A stretch of 21,379 nucleotides of DNA. Origin: Parvibaculum sp963696585. GTDB lineage: Bacteria > Pseudomonadota > Alphaproteobacteria > Parvibaculales > Parvibaculaceae. The stretch covers positions 1 to 21,379 of the forward strand of contig CAVOKW010000017.1 of the NCBI GenBank assembly GCA_963696585.1, given 5' to 3'. Made by a program: the position numbers and the translations under genes. Position 1 is the first letter of the stretch. Each line of letters begins with the position of its first letter. Below the pieces are notes generated by a model that saw only the letters and a program-made list of their open reading frames with translations, made no database searches and was not told the DNA's origin. Below are positions 7,247 to 14,907 of this stretch, one piece after another.

Positions 7247-8329
7247 ATGAGCATTGAGTCGAAGAACGAGAGCACAGCACCAGAGCCTGACGCCCGATCC
7301 TTCGGCTGGCAGACGCGGCTCGTCCTTGCATCGCCGCTCAATCTCTTCTGGACCGGCGCGATCTTTGCGTTCCTGGTCTATGTGAGCTTTCTTCTCTGTG
7401 CTGCATGGAACGATGTTCCGGTTGTCGTCGAGCGCGCCGGCGACCCAACACTCTCCGCAGATGCCTGGACGGCATTATGCATGGCGTTGCTGTGGTGGAG
7501 CATTCTCAGCATTGGCCAGTACACGCGGACGGGAAATCTTGCAGATGCATGGGAACTTGTGCGCCTGGGGATCCCCATCAAAACCGAAAGACTCGATGGT
7601 CTGGAGCGCGGACCGACGCGCCGCGCCAATCGACGCGCCTTCCTGTTTGGCGTCGTTGGCGTCGTCGCCGGCATGGTCTTCTACACACAGGTTTACAAAC
7701 CAAACGGTCATTCTGTCAGCGTCGAAACGGCAACAGTGACTTCAGCCTGGTTCTTCCTGACGACAGCGGCCCTGTTCGGCGAAATTTTTCGCAGCCTGTC
7801 CTTTCTGCGAACCGACACATCGGTTTTTCTCAGTGACCTCGATCATCGCGTGCCGATCGATCTGCTCGACATATCCAAGCTCGATGGCTTCGGTCGCATC
7901 GCGCTTCGCGGCGCATTGCCCTGGCTTGTGACCGGCACCATCGTGCTCCTGCTGCTGCTTGGACAGAACTCGACGGAACTCTTTCTCCCCCTGATAGGCG
8001 GACTCATTCTGAGTGCAACGGTCGTTTTTGCCTGGCCCATGTGGAGTGTTCATCGCTTGATCGATAGGGCGAAGAAGATGGAGCTCGCAAGGCTCCGGCG
8101 TGAAATCGTCGAGACGCGGGCGGCATTTGAAATGCCGGGTCAGGTGGGCGAGCGCGCCGCCGCACGACTCGCCGCCCTGTTGGCATTGGAAACCCGCGTG
8201 GAACATGCGCGTGAATGGCCCCTCGACATGCCAACCATCTTCCGCTTCAGCATCTATCTTGCGCTGCCGCTGGGCTCATGGCTCGGTGGTGCCGTGGTGG
8301 AGCGGATTCTGGCACTGGTCATGGGATGA
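7247..8329 (+). CDS. Multi-spanning membrane protein of unknown function
   Basis: I do not recognise a named family. The ATG at 7247, 4 bp after the polA stop, gives 360 residues; the frame itself runs back to 7205 inside polA. About seven hydrophobic segments are visible, at roughly 32-53, 73-91, 131-149, 163-181, 223-240, 244-266 and 331-350. A charged, probably helical cytoplasmic stretch lies at 271-322 (RAKKMELARLRREIVETRAAFE). The C-terminus REWPLDMPTIFRF followed by LPLGSWLGGAVVER resembles a conserved end I associate with uncharacterised bacterial and archaeal membrane proteins; this is memory, not a search. Close spacing suggests co-transcription with polA. No SD is clear before the ATG, so translation may be coupled to polA termination. 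Confidence 0.7.
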   Translation: MSIESKNESTAPEPDARSFGWQTRLVLASPLNLFWTGAIFAFLVYVSFLLCAAWNDVPVVVERAGDPTLSADAWTALCMALLWWSILSIGQYTRTGNLADAWELVRLGIPIKTERLDGLERGPTRRANRRAFLFGVVGVVAGMVFYTQVYKPNGHSVSVETATVTSAWFFLTTAALFGEIFRSLSFLRTDTSVFLSDLDHRVPIDLLDISKLDGFGRIALRGALPWLVTGTIVLLLLLGQNSTELFLPLIGGLILSATVVFAWPMWSVHRLIDRAKKMELARLRREIVETRAAFEMPGQVGERAAARLAALLALETRVEHAREWPLDMPTIFRFSIYLALPLGSWLGGAVVERILALVMG

Positions 8330-8377
8330 AAGTCACGTTTGCATCAGACAGCCCGAATTGTCCGGAACGGCCGTGAG

Positions 8378-8470
8378 TCAAATAGGCTGCCGCGCTTCGG
8401 CCAGTTTTCCGGCTCCATCCAGCGGATAGACCGTGGCACGAGGCAGCGTGTAGGCGGTGATCGCGTTCAT
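8378..8470 (-). CDS. Possible 30-residue small ORF
   Basis: A minus-strand frame from ATG 8470 to TGA 8380-8378 would encode a 30-residue peptide beginning MNAITAYTLPRATVYP. A GAGG lies about 8 nt before the ATG. It sits downstream of the pckA terminator, in the 257-bp gap between two genes. The peptide has no hydrophobic segment or known motif. It may be a chance frame or the remnant of a longer gene's start. Confidence 0.2.
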   Translation of the reverse strand: MNAITAYTLPRATVYPLDGAGKLAEARQPI

Positions 8471-8536
8471 GCCCGGCCTCGTTTGTTATGCCGCGTTCCT
8501 GCTTGCGATGATCCTGCGACCCGCCCGCGCAAAAGA

Positions 8537-8564
8537 AAAGCCCGGAAGACATCTTCCGGGCTTT
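8537..8564 (-). terminator. Rho-independent terminator of pckA
   Basis: A perfect 12-bp stem (8537-8548 AAAGCCCGGAAG, 8553-8564 CTTCCGGGCTTT) with tetraloop ACAT starts about 20 bp after the pckA stop. On the minus strand it runs into CTTTTCTTTTGC, a good U-tract. It might also weakly stop the rightward transcript of the membrane-protein gene, although the plus-strand T-run is only three bases. Confidence 0.85.
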
Positions 8565-8586
8565 CATGTCCTGGTTGGCCGGGTAG

Positions 8587-10200
8587 TTATTCGGCGGCCT
8601 TTTTCGTGCCCGGTGCGGCATCGCGCACATCGGGGTCCACATGCGCATTGAATTTGGCGAAGTTCTCGATGAACATTTTCACCACTTTCTGTGCCTGCGC
8701 GTCATAGCCAGCCTTGTCGGCCCATGTGTCGCGCGGGTTGAGGATTTTCGTGTCGACGCCAGGGACGCCGACCGGCACTTCAAAGCCGAAATTGGCATCG
8801 GTGCGGAACTCAACCCTGGAAAGCGACCCGTCAAGCGCGGCGGCGAGCAGGGCGCGTGTCGCCTTGATCGGCATGCGCGAGCCAACGCCATAAGCCCCGC
8901 CCGTCCAGCCCGTATTGACGAGCCAGCAGTCAACCTTGTGCTCGGCAATAAGCGCGCGCAGGAGATTGCCATATTCGGTGGGGTGGCGCGACATGAAGGG
9001 GCCGCCAAAGCAGGTCGAGAAAGTGGCTTCAGGTTCGGTCACGCCTTTTTCTGTACCCGCGACCTTGGCCGTATAGCCCGACAGGAAATGATACATCGCC
9101 TGGCTCGGTGTGAGCTTGGAGATGGGTGGCAGAACACCAAAGGCGTCAGCGGTCAGCATGATGATGTTCTTCGGGTGGCCGCCCGTGCCTGTCTCGCTCG
9201 CATTCGGAATGAAGGAGAGCGGATAGGCGCCGCGGCTGTTTTCGGCGAGCGCCGCGCTGTCGAGATCAAGCTCGCGCGTGGCCTCATCCATCACCACATT
9301 TTCAAGCACGGTGCCGAAGCGCTTGGTGACAGCATAGATTTCCGGTTCGGCTTCAGCCGAGAGTTTGATCATCTTGGCATAGCAGCCGCCTTCAAAATTG
9401 AAGACGCCGTTTTCCGACCAGCCATGTTCATCGTCGCCAATCAGCGTGCGCGAGGCATCGGCCGAGAGCGTTGTCTTGCCAGTGCCGGAAAGGCCGAAGA
9501 AAATCGCCGTGTCGCCCTTGGGGCCTATATTGGCCGAGCAATGCATCGGCATCACGCGCTTGGGCGGCAATTCATAGTTCAGCATCGAGAAGACCGACTT
9601 CTTGATTTCGCCGGCATAGGAGGTGTTGGCGATCAGCACGATGCGCTGGATGAAATCGCAGGCGATGACGGTCGAGGTGCGAACGCCATAGCGTGCCGGA
9701 TCGGCTTCAAAGCTTGGCAGGTCGATGATGGTGAATTCAGGAAGGAAATCGGCAAGTTCTTGCGCGGTTGGCTCGATCAGCAGGTTCTGGATGAACAGCG
9801 AGTGCCAGGCATATTCGGAGTAGATGCGTGTCGCCAGACGATGGGTCTTGTCGGCGCCACCAAAGAGATCCTGAATGAAGAGTTCCTTGCCTTCGGCATG
9901 TTTGAGCATGTCCTGATGGAGAAGATCAAAGGCTTCGCGGGTCATGCCCTTGTTATTGTCCCACCAGACGGTGTTTTCGGTATTGGCATCGCGGACAATG
10001 AATTTGTCTTTCGCCGAGCGGCCCGTATGCACGCCGGTCTTGACCACGAAGGGACCGTTCGCTGCGACATGGCCCTCACCCCGGCGAATGGCTTCTTCAT
10101 AAAGCGCGGCAGGACGACAGTTCCAATGCGCCGCGGCCAGATTTTTGAAACCGCTCACGGCAACGCCGTGTTTGCTGATATGTGGGCCGGTCTGTTTCAC
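8587..10200 (-). CDS. pckA: Phosphoenolpyruvate carboxykinase (ATP)
   Basis: This cytosolic enzyme converts oxaloacetate and ATP to phosphoenolpyruvate, CO2 and ADP, the first committed step of gluconeogenesis on C4 acids. The 537-residue length is normal for the ATP-dependent class. Visible features are the substrate-binding RSAKDKF (61-67), the metal ligand H220, the P-loop GLSGTGKT (236-243), kinase-2-type DDEHGW (256-261) and the adenine-binding end WTGGAYGVGSRM. The start is GTG 10200 with AGGAG six bases upstream. It diverges from chvI across a 561-bp gap and ends at the terminator at 8537-8564. The pckA/chvI arrangement is conserved in Rhizobiales, where ChvI has been connected to pckA expression. 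I see no ChvI site I could name. Confidence 0.95.
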   Translation of the reverse strand: MKQTGPHISKHGVAVSGFKNLAAAHWNCRPAALYEEAIRRGEGHVAANGPFVVKTGVHTGRSAKDKFIVRDANTENTVWWDNNKGMTREAFDLLHQDMLKHAEGKELFIQDLFGGADKTHRLATRIYSEYAWHSLFIQNLLIEPTAQELADFLPEFTIIDLPSFEADPARYGVRTSTVIACDFIQRIVLIANTSYAGEIKKSVFSMLNYELPPKRVMPMHCSANIGPKGDTAIFFGLSGTGKTTLSADASRTLIGDDEHGWSENGVFNFEGGCYAKMIKLSAEAEPEIYAVTKRFGTVLENVVMDEATRELDLDSAALAENSRGAYPLSFIPNASETGTGGHPKNIIMLTADAFGVLPPISKLTPSQAMYHFLSGYTAKVAGTEKGVTEPEATFSTCFGGPFMSRHPTEYGNLLRALIAEHKVDCWLVNTGWTGGAYGVGSRMPIKATRALLAAALDGSLSRVEFRTDANFGFEVPVGVPGVDTKILNPRDTWADKAGYDAQAQKVVKMFIENFAKFNAHVDPDVRDAAPGTKKAAE

Positions 10201-10450
10201 GTCTCGCTCCTAATTCCCCGAGGGGGCACAGTCCCCGATATGCGACCGGAGCCGCATCTCACTCGGTTTTGACAACCTGTTGCGGTAACGCCCGCCAGCT
10301 TCTTCAAGCAAAAGCGGGGCCAGCCGGTGGGCATGAAGCAAGTCCACCTCATATGCGGCCGGGCGGTGCCCGAAAATCGGCGCCAACATAGTTCTGTCAC
10401 CAGGGACGTGCAACTGCTTTGCAAACCGGAATGAAGGGATGCGGCGTTCT

Positions 10451-10484
10451 GGCGACATGGCGAAATTGCTTTTGCCATGTCGCC
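10451..10484. other. Long intergenic hairpin, possible sRNA terminator
   Basis: Arms 10451-10461 (GGCGACATGGC) and 10474-10484 (GCCATGTCGCC) pair perfectly over 11 bp. The stem extends inward through a G-T wobble and three A-T pairs to the loop TTGC at 10466-10469, for 15 pairs in all. On the plus strand GTTCTTCTC follows, a weak T-rich tail, so the hairpin could end a short rightward transcript upstream of chvI. No matching promoter is obvious. Confidence 0.45.
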
Positions 10485-10664
10485 GTTCTTCTCGGGGGGG
10501 TGCCACGGCCCCGTGTTCAATTTTCCGATGGGAAAATAAAGCGCGGAAATGCCTTGAGCATGGTTCATTTGACGCGCAGCGTGCAGTCGCGCCTCAGCTG
10601 TGGCACGATCAGACAGATCGTGAGCAGGCCCTTCTTGTGCGTAGCGTCAATGCCCTCAAGTCCC

Positions 10665-10692
10665 TATAATGCCGCCACAATTTGGGCCCAAA
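10665..10692 (+). promoter_or_regulatory. Candidate chvI promoter with operator-like palindrome
   Basis: A perfect TATAAT lies at 10665-10670, some 90 bp before the chvI start, but no good -35 hexamer stands 16-18 bp upstream. The perfect 12-bp palindrome TTTGGGCCCAAA follows at 10681-10692, at about +4 to +15 of the predicted transcript. A consensus -10 with a poor -35 suggests activator dependence, perhaps on ChvI itself. The palindrome could be an operator or an early hairpin. Both roles are inference. Confidence 0.4.
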
Positions 10693-10761
10693 GCCCTCTT
10701 AATTCTCACTCAGCCGCAGCATGAAGCCGCAAGCAGAGCCAAGAGGATAAAGGGGCGTGCC

Positions 10762-11511
10762 ATGACCCAGACAGCAATAGAGATGAGCCAGAAAGGGCGA
10801 GCCCATATGCCGACCATTGCGCTGGTAGATGACGACCGCAACATTCTCACCTCTGTGAGCATGGCGCTGGAGGCCGAAGGCTATCACGTCCAGACCTATA
10901 CGGACGGTGCGGCAGCGCTGGCCGGTCTGGCCACCAATCCGCCGGATGTGGCCGTTTTTGACATCAAGATGCCCCGCATGGATGGCATGGAACTCCTGCG
11001 ACGTCTGCGCCAGAAATCTGATCTGCCGGTGATTTTCCTCACCTCCAGGGACGATGAGATCGACGAGCTCTTCGGTCTGAAAATGGGCGCTGATGATTAT
11101 ATTCGCAAACCCTTTTCCCAGCGCCTGCTCGTTGAGCGTGTCAAAGCCGTGCTTCGCCGCGTTCAGCCAAAGATTGAAGGGGCGCCTGCCGAGACGGGTG
11201 AAAAACAGGCTGTGCTGGAGCGCGGTCCCTTGCGTCTGGACCCGGAACGCCATTCCTGTACCTGGGACAACAAGCAGGTCGTCCTTACCGTGACTGAATT
11301 TCTCATCCTGCATGCGCTCGCCCAGCGGCCTGGCTATGTCAAAAGCCGCGATGCGTTGATGGATGCGGCCTATGACGATCAGGTTTATGTCGATGATCGC
11401 ACCATCGACAGCCATATCAAAAGGTTGCGCAAGAAGTTCAAGGAAGTTGATGATGACTTCGATGCCATCGAAACGCTTTACGGCGTGGGCTATCGCTATC
11501 GGGAAGCATGA
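10762..11511 (+). CDS. chvI: Response regulator ChvI (BvrR)
   Basis: This OmpR/PhoB-class response regulator is the partner of ChvG and controls envelope, acid-stress and host-association genes in Rhizobiales. The receiver domain shows the acidic pocket DDD (23-25), phospho-acceptor D67 in FDIKMPRMDGMELL, the switch T/S in FLTSRD and the conserved Lys in RKPFS. A C-terminal winged helix ends in ETLYGVGYRYRE. I chose ATG 10762 (249 residues) because AAAGGGG lies six bases upstream. ATG 10807, just before TIALVDDDRN, gives 234 residues, aligns better with the usual family N-terminus and is a serious alternative. chvG follows after 48 bp. Confidence 0.92.
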   Translation: MTQTAIEMSQKGRAHMPTIALVDDDRNILTSVSMALEAEGYHVQTYTDGAAALAGLATNPPDVAVFDIKMPRMDGMELLRRLRQKSDLPVIFLTSRDDEIDELFGLKMGADDYIRKPFSQRLLVERVKAVLRRVQPKIEGAPAETGEKQAVLERGPLRLDPERHSCTWDNKQVVLTVTEFLILHALAQRPGYVKSRDALMDAAYDDQVYVDDRTIDSHIKRLRKKFKEVDDDFDAIETLYGVGYRYREA

Positions 11512-11559
11512 TCGTCCTCAAGCCGCATTGCCGGTCCTCTGAAAGGTCTGCACGCGCGC

Positions 11560-13410
11560 ATGACAAGTCTGATCGATGAGGAAACGGCACAGCGTCGTGC
11601 GCGCGAAGCGATGCGCGCAAGGGACAATGCCGCCGATCTGCGACAGCTGACAAGACCACTTGACCCCAGCAGTTGGCGGGGGCGCATATCGGCATTCCTG
11701 GCGATGGGGCGCAACCTTCTCTCGCGCGGACGCTTCTCCAGCCTCACACGCCGCATTGTTGTCTTCAATGTCGTGGGGCTGTTCGTTCTCGTTGGCGGCA
11801 TTCTCTATCTCAACCAGTTTCGAGAAGGCCTGATTGATGCGCGCCGCCAGAGCCTTTTGACCCAGGCCGAAATCATCGCAGGTGCGATTGCGCAAAGCGC
11901 GACGACCAGTTCCGATTCAGATGTTATCGACCCGCTTTCGGGCGGTCGATTTGCCGTCCCCCTTCCGCCGGAAGGAGATGGCTCGGACGCGCGGCAAAAG
12001 CCTGAACTCATTCTCCCGATCATTCCGGAAAATGCCGCGCCAATCTTGCGCCGCCTCGTTGTACCTACGCAGACACGCGCCCGCCTCTACGACAAAGACG
12101 GCTGGCTCATTCTGGATTCGCGCCGCCTCACAGCGTCAGGCCAGATCATCGCATTTGAACTTCCCCCGCCGGAAGATGCCGATGAGCGGGGCATAGGCAC
12201 CCGCATCCTCGATTGGCTGTCGCGCTTGTTGCCGGGGCAGAATCTCGAACGCTTCCGCGACGCAGGCAGTCAGAACGGCACCATTTATGATGAAGTCAAG
12301 GCAGCGCTTTCCGGTCTGCCATCCAGTCAGGAACGCATCAATGATCGCGGCGAGTTGATTGTCTCGGTCGCCGTTCCGATCCAGCGCTACCGCGCCGTGC
12401 TTGGCGCCTTGATGCTATCCACCAAAGGCGGTGACATCGACTCGATTGTGCGCGCTGAACGATGGGCCATCGTTCAGGTTTTTTTCGTCGCGCTCGGGGT
12501 CACGATCCTGCTCTCGGTACTTCTCGCGGGCACAATTGCTGAGCCGGTCCGTCGTCTTGCCGAAGCCGCCGAGATCGTGCGCCGTGGCAAACAGGGCCGT
12601 ATGCAAATTCCTGACTTCACCGAACGCCGCGACGAGATCGGTGAATTGTCAGGTGCCCTGCGCGACATGACCAATGCGCTTTATAACCGCATCGATGCGA
12701 TTGAAAGTTTTGCCGCCGATGTCGCCCATGAACTGAAAAATCCCCTGACCTCGTTGCGCAGCGCCATCGAGACATTCCGTTATGCCAAGGATGACAAATC
12801 AAAAGATCGTTTGATGGAAATCATCCAGGACGATGTGAAGCGCATTGATCGCCTTATCAGTGACATTTCAAATGCCTCGCGACTGGACGCCGAATTGTCA
12901 CGTGAAGAAATGGATACCGTGAATATCGCGACCCTGCTGGAGACAGTCTGCGATCTGTTCAACGAAACCGGCGTCACGGATTCAGTGCGCGTCAAGCTCA
13001 CCATCGAGCCCGGCGCCCGTGGTCGCGAAGCCATGATCGTCAAGGGATTTGATATGCGTCTGGGTCAGGTCATTCGCAATCTGATCGACAATGCGATCTC
13101 CTTCAGCCCGCCCGAGGGCATCGTCAAAGTCATCGCCCATCAGGAAAACGGAAATATTGTCATCGAAGTCATCGATCAGGGTTCCGGCATCGCGCCAGAA
13201 AATTTTGAGCGCATCTTTGACCGGTTTCATACCGACCGCCCCGACAGTTTTGGCAAACATTCAGGCCTGGGGCTCGCGATCTCGCGCCAGATTGTTGAGG
13301 CCCATCTCGGCAAAATCACCGCCGGCAATGATCTCGATACAAGTGTGACCCCGCCCGTTATTCGCGGCGCCCGCTTTGTCGTGGAGTTGCCAGTGGTCAG
13401 GACAGTGTGA
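11560..13410 (+). CDS. chvG: Sensor histidine kinase ChvG (BvrS/ExoS)
   Basis: The 616-residue inner-membrane kinase phosphorylates ChvI. The order is a cytoplasmic N-terminus of about 65 residues, a first membrane segment (RIVVFNVVGLFVLVGGILYL), a periplasmic sensor of roughly 220 residues, a second segment (WAIVQVFFVALGVTILLSVLLAG), and HAMP (EPVRRLAEAAEIVRRGK). HisKA follows with phospho-acceptor H390 (AADVAHELKNPLTSL), then the HATPase boxes N (RNLIDNAISFSP), G1 (DQGSGI) and G2 (SGLGLAI). All catalytic boxes are intact. In relatives the periplasmic domain is held inactive by ExoR; no exoR lies in this window. The SD before the ATG is poor, with AAAGGT some 15 nt upstream. The stop is 4 bp before hprK. 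Confidence 0.93.
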   Translation: MTSLIDEETAQRRAREAMRARDNAADLRQLTRPLDPSSWRGRISAFLAMGRNLLSRGRFSSLTRRIVVFNVVGLFVLVGGILYLNQFREGLIDARRQSLLTQAEIIAGAIAQSATTSSDSDVIDPLSGGRFAVPLPPEGDGSDARQKPELILPIIPENAAPILRRLVVPTQTRARLYDKDGWLILDSRRLTASGQIIAFELPPPEDADERGIGTRILDWLSRLLPGQNLERFRDAGSQNGTIYDEVKAALSGLPSSQERINDRGELIVSVAVPIQRYRAVLGALMLSTKGGDIDSIVRAERWAIVQVFFVALGVTILLSVLLAGTIAEPVRRLAEAAEIVRRGKQGRMQIPDFTERRDEIGELSGALRDMTNALYNRIDAIESFAADVAHELKNPLTSLRSAIETFRYAKDDKSKDRLMEIIQDDVKRIDRLISDISNASRLDAELSREEMDTVNIATLLETVCDLFNETGVTDSVRVKLTIEPGARGREAMIVKGFDMRLGQVIRNLIDNAISFSPPEGIVKVIAHQENGNIVIEVIDQGSGIAPENFERIFDRFHTDRPDSFGKHSGLGLAISRQIVEAHLGKITAGNDLDTSVTPPVIRGARFVVELPVVRTV

Positions 13411-13414
13411 CCTC

Positions 13415-13909
13415 ATGGCGTCGCCGCATGGCACATCGACATCCATCACCCTGCACGGCACCTGCCTCGCACTGGGCGGTCGGGCTGTTGTGTTGCGCGG
13501 TCCGTCTGGTGCGGGGAAATCGGATCTGGCTTGGCGTTTCCTGAGCAGCGACGCCACCGGCGCGGCGCGTCTCGTCGCTGATGATCAGGTCAAGGTCATG
13601 CGGGAGGGGCCAAAACTTGTCGCCAGCGCCCCCGCCATCCTGGCCGGACTTCTTGAAATCCGGGGACTGGGCCTCATTCATATGCCGGTCGTGAGCCGGG
13701 CCGAACTGGTATTGATTGTCGATCTCGTGTCCCGCGAGTCGGTATCGCGTATTGCAGAGCGGCATTATGACGAAATATTGGGCATGCCTTTGCCTGTCCT
13801 GAAGCTTCATGCTTTTGAGGGCACGGCTGCGCAAAAGCTGGCTCTGGCGCTCGATTTTATCCCCGATTATGGCTTTCCCGGCGATGATGGCCGCATTGGT
13901 GGACACTGA
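13415..13909 (+). CDS. hprK: HPr kinase/phosphorylase, short alphaproteobacterial form
   Basis: The 164-residue protein contains only the C-terminal catalytic domain of HprK and lacks the N-terminal domain of Firmicutes enzymes (about 310 residues), as is usual in Alphaproteobacteria. Walker A GPSGAGKS is at 29-36, the catalytic DD at 56-57 (VADDQVKV), and the HprK signature EIRGLGLIHMP starts at E81. It phosphorylates or dephosphorylates the regulatory serine of HPr in response to metabolic state. I chose ATG 13415; the longer frame from 13376 lies inside chvG. Four bases separate it from chvG, implying co-transcription and a direct physical link between envelope sensing and the phosphotransferase branch. 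Confidence 0.9.
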   Translation: MASPHGTSTSITLHGTCLALGGRAVVLRGPSGAGKSDLAWRFLSSDATGAARLVADDQVKVMREGPKLVASAPAILAGLLEIRGLGLIHMPVVSRAELVLIVDLVSRESVSRIAERHYDEILGMPLPVLKLHAFEGTAAQKLALALDFIPDYGFPGDDGRIGGH

Positions 13910-13915
13910 TAGCCC

Positions 13916-13986
13916 AAAAATGTTGCGCTGCAACGCTTGTCATTTTTACGAAAATGAGGTCACGATACGCCCTCCCGCGGGGGCGT
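13916..13986 (+). terminator. Weak terminator-like hairpins after hprK
   Basis: Just past the hprK stop, AAAAATG (13916-13922) can pair with CATTTTT (13941-13947) around an inner stem GTTGC/GCAAC, with the 3' arm itself forming the T-run. A second, almost perfect 20-bp palindrome (13967-13986, CCCGCGGG core) follows without T-run. They may partly separate chvI-chvG-hprK from the EIIA and HPr genes or stabilise mRNA ends. The evidence is structural only. Confidence 0.3.
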
Positions 13987-14038
13987 GTCGCCAGCCTTCC
14001 GTCACATGGATGATGGAAAGCGGCAAAGAGGGCTTTGA

Positions 14039-14446
14039 ATGATCGGACTCGTACTCGTGACGCATGGCCAGTTGGCCAGTCAGTTCGTCGCGGCAATGGA
14101 ACATGTTGTTGGACCGCAAAAGCAGGTCGCCTCTATTTGCATAGGGCCAGACGACGACATGGAACAGCGCCGGAAGGATATTCTGGAAGCTGTCGCCGCG
14201 TCCGATTCTGGCGATGGCGTCATTCTGTTGACGGATATGTTTGGCGGCACGCCGTCCAATCTCGCAATATCGGTTATGGACAAGGCCCGCGTGGAAGTGA
14301 TCGCAGGCGTCAATCTGCCGATGCTCATCAAGCTGGCCAGCGTGCGCGATGACACGAAGCTCGGCGCGGCCGTTGATCTTGCGCAGGAATCAGGCCGCAA
14401 ATACATCTCCATTGCCAGTCGCGTACTCGCGGGCGACGGGGCCTGA
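14039..14446 (+). CDS. PTS EIIA component, mannose family
   Basis: The 135-residue cytosolic protein has the ManX-type EIIA fold. The phospho-accepting His is H9 (VLVTHGQLA), and the conserved LTDMFGGTPSN and AGVNLPMLIK segments are present. It accepts phosphate from HPr. No EIIB, EIIC or EIID gene is nearby, so it probably has a regulatory role, as in the Rhizobiales/Brucella phosphotransferase system, not sugar uptake. AGAGG precedes the ATG by about 9 nt. The HPr gene starts 3 bp after its stop. Confidence 0.9.
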   Translation: MIGLVLVTHGQLASQFVAAMEHVVGPQKQVASICIGPDDDMEQRRKDILEAVAASDSGDGVILLTDMFGGTPSNLAISVMDKARVEVIAGVNLPMLIKLASVRDDTKLGAAVDLAQESGRKYISIASRVLAGDGA

Positions 14447-14449
14447 TGA

Positions 14450-14749
14450 ATGTCAGCCGAACCCGATAAACTGCGGCCTGCCGTCGTTCGTCGCCTCGAA
14501 ATCGTCAATACGCGCGGTCTTCATGCCCGCGCATCGGCCAAATTCGTGCAATGCGCCGAACAGTTCGAGGCCGACATCACGGTCTCCCGTGAAGGCCAGT
14601 CCGTACCGGGCACCTCGATCATGGGTCTCATGATGCTGGCGGCGGCGCCCGGTTGCTGCATTGAGGTTGCTGCGAGCGGACCGCAGGCCGAGGCGGCAGT
14701 GGAGGCGCTCGCCGCTCTGGTTGCCGATGGTTTTGGTGAGCGCGATTAG
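14450..14749 (+). CDS. ptsH: HPr phosphocarrier protein
   Basis: The 99-residue protein has both HPr phosphorylation sites. H25 in TRGLHARASAKF is phosphorylated by enzyme I, and S56 in GTSIMGLMMLAA is the target of HprK. About 10 extra residues precede the canonical start relative to E. coli HPr, a common alphaproteobacterial feature. It passes phosphate to the upstream EIIA. Enzyme I is not in the window. Three bases separate it from the EIIA gene, and no good SD is visible, so translation is probably coupled. Confidence 0.9.
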   Translation: MSAEPDKLRPAVVRRLEIVNTRGLHARASAKFVQCAEQFEADITVSREGQSVPGTSIMGLMMLAAAPGCCIEVAASGPQAEAAVEALAALVADGFGERD

Positions 14750-14789
14750 GCCACGCCAAACAAACATATAAACATTTCTTTATATCTTC

Positions 14790-14818
14790 TTGCCGTTCCC
14801 TTCCTGCCTTGTTATAAC
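14790..14818 (+). promoter_or_regulatory. Candidate ahcY promoter
   Basis: TTGCCG (14790-14795) and TATAAC (14813-14818) are separated by 17 bp. An unusually AT-rich block (about 14757-14790) lies immediately upstream and could act as an UP element. The predicted start near 14825 would give a leader of about 83 nt. ahcY would then be transcribed independently of the HPr gene, perhaps with read-through. Confidence 0.5.
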
Positions 14819-14867
14819 GCCCGCCATTGAAATGATGGTCAGCGCTGCCTGCCGGGGCATACCCATG

Positions 14868-14900
14868 GGCTTGGTCTGGCGACCGTCCAGCCAAGGAGCC
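14868..14900 (+). promoter_or_regulatory. ahcY leader hairpin overlapping the ribosome-binding site
   Basis: CTTGG (14870-14874) pairs with CCAAG (14891-14895), and CTGG (14876-14879) with CCAG (14887-14890), leaving one bulged T and the loop CGACCGT. GG 14868-14869 can also pair with CC 14899-14900. The SD AAGGAG (14893-14898) is partly inside the stem. The structure could lower or regulate ahcY translation. It does not match the SAH, SAM-II or SAM/SAH riboswitch patterns I know. Confidence 0.4.
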
Positions 14901-14907
14901 TCGGGCC

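Larger units (their letters stand above)
10201..10761. other. pckA-chvI divergent regulatory region
   Basis: This 561-bp gap holds no credible gene. It contains an imperfect hairpin near the pckA SD, a long hairpin at 10451-10484, a small perfect hairpin at 10520-10537 (ATTTTCC-GATG-GGAAAAT), and a consensus -10 box with a palindrome at 10665-10692 near chvI. Short frames on both strands cross it without SD sequences or recognisable protein character. The length is generous for two promoters and leaves room for a small RNA. Confidence 0.5.

Noticed and set aside
8641..10272. 543-residue plus-strand frame
   Set aside because: Antisense shadow of pckA, whose motifs are all intact on the minus strand.
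14821..14907. SAH riboswitch before ahcY
   Set aside because: AGCGCTGC resembles part of the SAH-riboswitch core, but the flanking P1 stem and the 3' pseudoknot partner GCGCTC are missing.
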